DNA of 64,000 bases, from the NCBI RefSeq assembly GCF_034190915.1, contig NW_026947485.1:37275519-37339518 (forward strand). The letters run 5' to 3'. Under the pieces are notes generated by a model, which was not told where the DNA came from, made no database searches, and worked only from the letters and a program-made list of their open reading frames with translations. The first letter of the stretch is position 1. Each line of letters opens with the position of its first letter. Made by a program: the position numbers and the translations under genes. This document shows positions 59,468-64,000 of this stretch, in pieces. The stretch is from Cavia porcellus (taxonomy: Eukaryota > Chordata > Mammalia > Rodentia > Caviidae).

Positions 59468-61630
59468 GGCAGGTGTTAGGAGCCCTGTCCTTTCTGGCTG
59501 CTGGGGTCTGGATTTGTCATCAAGTCTATTTGGAGCGCACCTGGCAAGCCCTCAGCTCCATTGATATTCAGGCAGTTATCAGTGGAATGGAGGGTTTCTG
59601 CTTCAGCCCGAACTCATCATTTCCTCCCAACAAGGCATCTCCCATCATTGCCCCCCCCCAATAAAAATGCTACACACTGATAATAAGCACACCCCTTTCC
59701 AGAGTCATCTTTTGCTGAATGCCAATCATCCACCATTCTGAACCAGCTAGGTGTTTGCTATGCTGCCAAAGTACTGCAACTTGGATTGCTAGTCATGTCT
59801 TTGTGGGCTCGTCTACAAATGGGTCATTTCCTCAGCTCACTTCCAGCACCTCCGAGTTGCCTCCTTTTTGTTAGTCCACAGAGAGGTTGTTGCTGGCCTT
59901 CTGGCTGAGCCCAGGTATCTCTGTTAGCAGCTAGAGAGTCATTTCTAAAAGCTGAGATAGTAAGAGAACCCTCTTCCCATGGCCTACAGGAGATTCCTTT
60001 CTCCCTAGTTGCATGACTTCACTTAGGCAGCATTTTCCTTAATGGAAACCAAGATTTGAACTGGAGGAGAAGATGTACCTTATCTCAGGAGTGGATACAA
60101 TCTGTCAAGTATCTGCAGGAGACAGGGGCTTTTGTTTGTTTGGACTGATTTGTGAGGGGGTGGAAGGTAGTAAGAGACCTAGGTTCATAGAAGGGAGGGA
60201 AAGAGGGAAAAAGAGAAGGAAAGGTGTTGAATGTAGGCTCTTGTTCCTAGACAATGCAATGAATTACCTTGGCAAGAAGCCAGAAGAAGAGCAAACCCTT
60301 TTATAAGAGGTATCTGCCCACTCACATGGTACACAGTGTGGTGTTCAAGGGTATACAGCCTTCAGCCCTGCTCCACTCACTGCCTCCTAAATCAATACCT
60401 CTCCATCTTCTAGAAGTGAGAAAACAACTTTTTGCCATGGACCTATAAGAATGGGATGTAAAAAGAACGGATTTTGGCTTAGACTGAGCTCCCTTGCTTC
60501 CAGTACAAAGTTGGCACCACAGAGAGAAGGAAGGCCTCAAGGCAGAGAAGGGCACAGTCAAAGACACGGGCTCACTTTCTTCTCTGCAGTAAGCAAGCAA
60601 AGGATCCATTAAATGTACAACATTGCCACCCTCCCCGCTGAATGCATGTGAAAGCACTTAGCACAGTGCTTGGCAAATGGAAAGTGTTCAATAATATTGA
60701 GTTTTTTGTTTCATTTATGCTTATCGGAGGGACCCATAAAGCAGATTTGTATATAGAAGGATAACAGAGGTACTAGCAAAGAGGTTGAGGAGTATTGTCT
60801 GCCTGCATGATTATTAAATTTTACCATTCGTGTTCTTTCCTTTAACTCTATCAAAAAACAAATACCCATGAGGGGCAAAACATCATATTTAGAAATTTTT
60901 GTTTTACTAATAAAGAGTTCATTATATTATTTTTAATAGGCAGCAATGAAGATAAGGCATTGATCACCATAGTTAGGAGGAGTTATAAAGTTTCTAGTTC
61001 AGTTAAAACAAAACTTTGTCAGTCCAAGAGAGAATACTATTAACCTTATAACTTCTAAAAAAAGTCAGTAATTTTATTAAGTCAAAGTTTCTAATGGGGA
61101 CAAGAAAGAAGATGTAGATGCCAAGGAGCAAACTGGTCATCTGCTTTACAGTACTAAGCAGTTTTACACGTGGACACTTTAGGAGAAGAGAAAAACACTT
61201 CTGTTGACACCTTAGAAAGAGGTCACTGACAAGACAAAAGGTAAACACAAACCATAAGCGCATAAAGCCCTCAACAGGCAGCTTCTAATCCTACCTTCAT
61301 TATCTAGAGACAGCTAAAACCTAGAGCAGAACTCAGAGTACTATGAAGTGCTGAGTAAATGTTTATTTAACCAAAACCAAATGAAAAGCAGAACAAAACA
61401 AAACTGGGTCGTGTCAACACCAGTCATCTGCGTCTCACACAAGTTTTAATAAAACTACGGGATTAATAAAAACTTAGAAAAAAATCTAGTCATGGCCTGT
61501 ATTTGTCCAGCAGTCTCTAACATGGACTTCTTTCTACTCTCAAAAGTTCCCAAAATATATAGACCTTACAGTACAGGAAGAGTCCAGGTCACGTCAGATA
61601 AAGAGGCTTGCTCAAATTAACAAGAAAATT

Positions 61631-61745
61631 GGGGCTGGGGATTTAGCTCAGCGGCATAAGCGCCTGCCTTGTAGGCAGGCAGTCGTGAGTTTGATCCCTG
61701 GTACCAATAAAAAGGAAAAAGACCAAAAAAAAAAAAAAAAGAAAA
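61631..61745 (+). mobile_element. ID-type SINE
   Basis: Near-consensus copy with an 8 bp target-site duplication AAGAAAAT (61622-61629 and 61746-61753). Confidence 0.93.
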
Positions 61746-61772
61746 AAGAAAATCAATACTTTTTAGAGCTTT

Positions 61773-61818
61773 TATAGCACATGTCAAAGGACATGTGCTA
61801 TAGGTTCACCACGGCTAG
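61773..61818. mobile_element. hAT-like short element remnant (copy 4), perfect hairpin
   Basis: TATAGCACATGTC (61773-61785) and its exact reverse complement (61790-61802) are separated by AAAG. The right side continues GGTTCACCACGGCTAG, matching the terminal repeat of the copies at 10.9, 22.3 and 25.6 kb. Confidence 0.6.
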
Positions 61819-61892
61819 CCTAGAGGCTAGGATTCCAAACTGCAAAATTAATAGATAAAAAGTTCAACTACTTAAAAAAAGTTTATTGGAAG

Positions 61893-62000
61893 GGGGTTGG
61901 GGGTTTAGCTTAGTGGCGTAAGCACCTGCCTTGCAAGCAGGCAGTCATGAGTTCGATCCCTGGTACCGATAAAAAGGAAAAAGACCAAAAAAAAAAAAAA
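61893..62000 (+). mobile_element. ID-type SINE
   Basis: Near-consensus copy with target-site duplication AAGTTTATTGGAAG (ending at 61892; 62001-62014). Confidence 0.95.
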
Positions 62001-62492
62001 AAGTTTATTGGAAGAAAGCTTATTCTCATTAATATCTTAAAGAGCTATCACAATTTAATAATTAAAAGACAAAGACTTTGGTAAAAAAAATCAGTAAAGG
62101 AGATGAACTATAAAATCATAAAAGGGGATCTTTTTTATGAGATCTCAAACAAAGACTTTGTTGTTTGCCAGTTTTTGCCTCAAATGTGAGTTCAGAACTT
62201 TCTGGTAATTTGAGTTAGCCTGGACTTCATAGCCAAGGCTGAAGATATTTGGGCCCTTTTTCTTATCCTAATCCCAGGCCTAAATCTTGCCATTTTAACA
62301 CCCCCCACTGGGAGTAAAGATGGGAGAAAGCCAAGAGCATTTGGAAGAACAGGTCAGCATTGTCTGGGACTCCTGGATAAACATCACCATTGCAGGAGAA
62401 ATGTGCAGAGCAGCATGCTTGAGCCTACAGACCCTCTGATGTTTCCTAGCGACGTAGTCAAGCCTCATCTGATTACATGGAACCCTTAGAGC

Positions 62493-62635
62493 ATTGCTAT
62501 CAAAGTGTAGTCTGTGGGCCAGCAGGATGCAAAACCACAAGTCCCTACCCAGACCTCCTAAACCAGGACCTGCATCTCAGCAAGTTTCCTAGGCGGCAGC
62601 TGCGCACCATGGCAATCAGAAGCACTGCCCTAGGT
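62493..62635 (+). mobile_element. MER5-like (hAT-Charlie) fossil
   Basis: TATCAAAGTGTAGTCTGTGG, CCAGCAGGATGC, CCAGACCTCCTAAACCAGGA and AGAAGCACTGCCCTAG follow the MER5A-type order. Confidence 0.65.
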
Positions 62636-62825
62636 ATCCAGCTTGCTCCTCACAGGTGCTTGCTGAGTGGGGTCTCTGGGTTCCCTATCAAAACTAAGTC
62701 AATAAGTGTTAGCCACTTTGCTAAGGGTATTAAATAAGGTTAATGAATTAATAACACTGCATTGGTACTGATGTCTCCATAATGAATTTAGAATTTCATA
62801 TTAGCATTGTTTCACTGGGCTTCTT

Positions 62826-62919
62826 TTTTTTTTTTTTTTTTTGGTACTAAGGATTGAACTCACAACCTCCCACTTGCCAGGCAGGTGCTTATGCCACTGA
62901 GCTAAATCCCTAGCTACAT
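62826..62919 (-). mobile_element. ID-type SINE
   Basis: Reverse copy of the GCCAGGCAGGTGC subtype. Target-site duplication TGGGCTTCTT lies at 62816-62825 and 62920-62929. Confidence 0.9.
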
Positions 62920-62929
62920 TGGGCTTCTT

Positions 62930-63780
62930 GATGTGCCCCAGAGACACCATAAGGCATCTTCTTTCTCTTATATTTTCTCATCTCTCACAAAAGGGAAATC
63001 ATGGAAGAAGAAATGAGAGAAGACCTGAAAAGGATGGTGAAAATGTCCAATAGGACATTGCTGCCTCAACAGAGTGGAGCCCATAAGCTTGGATGTACAC
63101 TGTCCTGTAAACTGATACAGGTAGAGACACCAAATCTGGCCACTGAATTCCTTCTGAGGCAGCCTGTGCACATCACTGTCGATTGTCATGATCATTCTCA
63201 TCCTCATCATTTTAATTCTATTCACTCTCTGCCAACCTCTTTACCAAGTATCTTAGTGGCAGCCCAGCCTCTAGGTTCAAGGTTGTCCCCAGACCTTATG
63301 CTGCCAGGAAACCAGTTAGAAGAAGGAAGACAAAAAGGATCCAGAGGATGGCAAAGCAATCTGAGTTCCACTAATGAGTGAGGTGACTCATGGGCTGACT
63401 CAGATAAGCAAAACTCCTGGAAGAGGGGGGGTAGTGGGGATCAGACCTCAAAGGAGCCCCGCTGAAATGGGAACTAGAAGGCCAGGGACATGGTGTTATT
63501 TAGAGAGCTGCCTGCAGCTCTGGCGCTGAAGGAAGGAGCGAGGCCTGAAAACAGAGCAAGAAAATTGTGTATTAGGCCAGATGCTGCACTGTGAATCTGC
63601 AGCCTTCTATGCTGGGAGAAATGTGCAGCATTCCCCAGTGACATGACCTGTTCTTTGGCAAATATCAGGATACAAATTCATATAAGAATTGTCACTGGAT
63701 CCTCGAGGAGTAGAGGTGAACAGTACCATCCCTGTAGTGTTCTAATACTCTGTATTGGTCAGTGCTCACTAGCGAGACAG
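62930..63780. other. Single-copy-looking stretch with a 126-codon open frame
   Basis: No repeat recognised. A plus-strand frame at 63001-63381 begins MEEEMREDLKRM and is the longest in the window, but shows no domain, signal peptide or family resemblance. The region also holds the paired AP-1 plus GATA motifs. More likely regulatory or lncRNA sequence than a protein gene. Confidence 0.35.
63384..63408 (+). promoter_or_regulatory. Paired AP-1/NF-E2 sites with GATA motif
   Basis: Two exact TGACTCA motifs start 12 bases apart (63384 and 63396). The second is in the NF-E2/MARE-like context GCTGACTCA and is overlapped at its last base by AGATAAG (63402-63408). This combination resembles NF-E2/AP-1 plus GATA enhancer cores. 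Activity is inferred. Confidence 0.5.
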
Positions 63781-63789
63781 ACTGAATAT

Positions 63790-63849
63790 AAGATATATAT
63801 ATACGTGTGTGTGTGTTTATATGACAGACAGACAGACAGACAGACAGAT
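63790..63849 (+). repeat. Compound (TA)n (GT)n (GACA)n microsatellite
   Basis: TATATATATA, then GTGTGTGTG, then about seven GACA units (63823-63849). Confidence 0.92.
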
Positions 63850-64000
63850 GATAGGTTTACTAGATAGGCTTATAATCGCTACCTGTAGAGTTAGGTGTGG
63901 AAGGATGCAAAGGGCTGTCTACAGGCTACAGATCAGAAGGACTCAGTCAAAAGGTGAAACTCTGGAGTGAGATCCAATCTGTGCAAAAATTTAAATGCAT

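Larger units (their letters stand above)
58980..61620. other. Mostly single-copy-looking stretch
   Basis: About 2.6 kb. Only a short MIR 3' piece (60640-60705, AGCACAGTGCTTGGCAAATG) is recognisable. It contains a motif cluster at 59.34-59.47 kb (separate entries). The open frames at 59473-59664, 60073-60306 and 60322-60657 have no family resemblance. Confidence 0.45.
19690..64000 (+). ncRNA. LINC-PINT: Inferred LINC-PINT lncRNA locus (5' part; exons not resolved)
   Basis: Established synteny: in human (7q32.3) and mouse, the p53-induced lncRNA LINC-PINT is transcribed divergently from the MKLN1 CpG-island promoter toward KLF14. MKLN1 is on the minus strand here, so LINC-PINT should run on the plus strand from about 19.7 kb past the right edge. 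The transcript interacts with PRC2, and circular forms of one exon have been reported to encode a short peptide. None of this can be read from the bases. A plausible exon 1 donor (GAG|GTAAAG) lies at 19881, ending a short GC-rich leader that starts near 19690. No other exon boundary can be defended. Start, exon structure and name rest on position only. Confidence 0.4.

Noticed and set aside
63001..63381. Longest open frame in the window (126 codons, plus strand)
   Set aside because: No domain, signal or family resemblance. A frame of this length is expected by chance in 64 kb of six-frame sequence.

Overview
This window is eukaryotic nuclear DNA from a mammal, almost certainly a rodent of the squirrel family (Sciuridae). 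It is AT-rich and dense in interspersed repeats. The order-level signs are rodent MT-like MaLR LTRs, B1-like SINEs and about twenty near-identical tRNA-derived ID-type SINEs. These SINEs run from a GGGGCTGGGGATTTAGCTC head to a GGTACCGATAAAAAGG-type tail. B1+ID dimers, as known from squirrels, occur throughout. No prokaryotic genes, operons, CRISPR arrays, tRNA genes or rRNA genes are visible.

Only one protein-coding exon can be supported. Positions 19614 to 19517 on the minus strand encode the first 32 residues, plus two bases of codon 33, of muskelin (MKLN1), and end at a consensus splice donor. The exon lies in a CpG island (about 18.96-19.76 kb), and its start codon sits inside a YY1 motif. 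Positions 1-19516 are therefore MKLN1 intron 1, which runs off the left edge; I found no further MKLN1 exon. In human and mouse the long non-coding RNA LINC-PINT starts head-to-head with MKLN1 at the same promoter. The plus strand from about 19.7 kb to the right edge is thus inferred to be the squirrel LINC-PINT locus. Its exons cannot be defined from sequence alone.

Region by region: 0.9-4.2 kb is a decayed L1 ORF2, broken by a GC-rich block with a 123-124 bp tandem repeat and by a young SINE. 4.2-19 kb is intron with SINEs, L1 and MIR pieces, a solo-LTR-like element at 10.3-10.8 kb, a Tigger-like fossil at 14.8-15.0 kb and a tandemly duplicated SINE tail at 15.3 kb. 19-19.9 kb is the bidirectional promoter. 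20-64 kb is repeat-rich non-coding DNA with about ten MaLR LTRs, L1, L2 and MIR fragments, hAT-like and mariner-like short DNA transposons, and several single-copy stretches. Two of the single-copy stretches carry notable transcription-factor motifs: an RFX X-box with AP-1 near 59.4 kb, and paired AP-1/NF-E2 plus GATA near 63.4 kb.

The long list of short open frames in this window is explained by chance, by microsatellites or by LTR and SINE sequence. I see no convincing undescribed system. The most useful observations are the MKLN1/LINC-PINT promoter, the two motif clusters, and several unusual repeat architectures: a nested LTR-in-LTR-plus-SINE, a fold-back SINE, a 55 bp SINE-tail tandem, a long inverted repeat and a family of hAT-like short elements.
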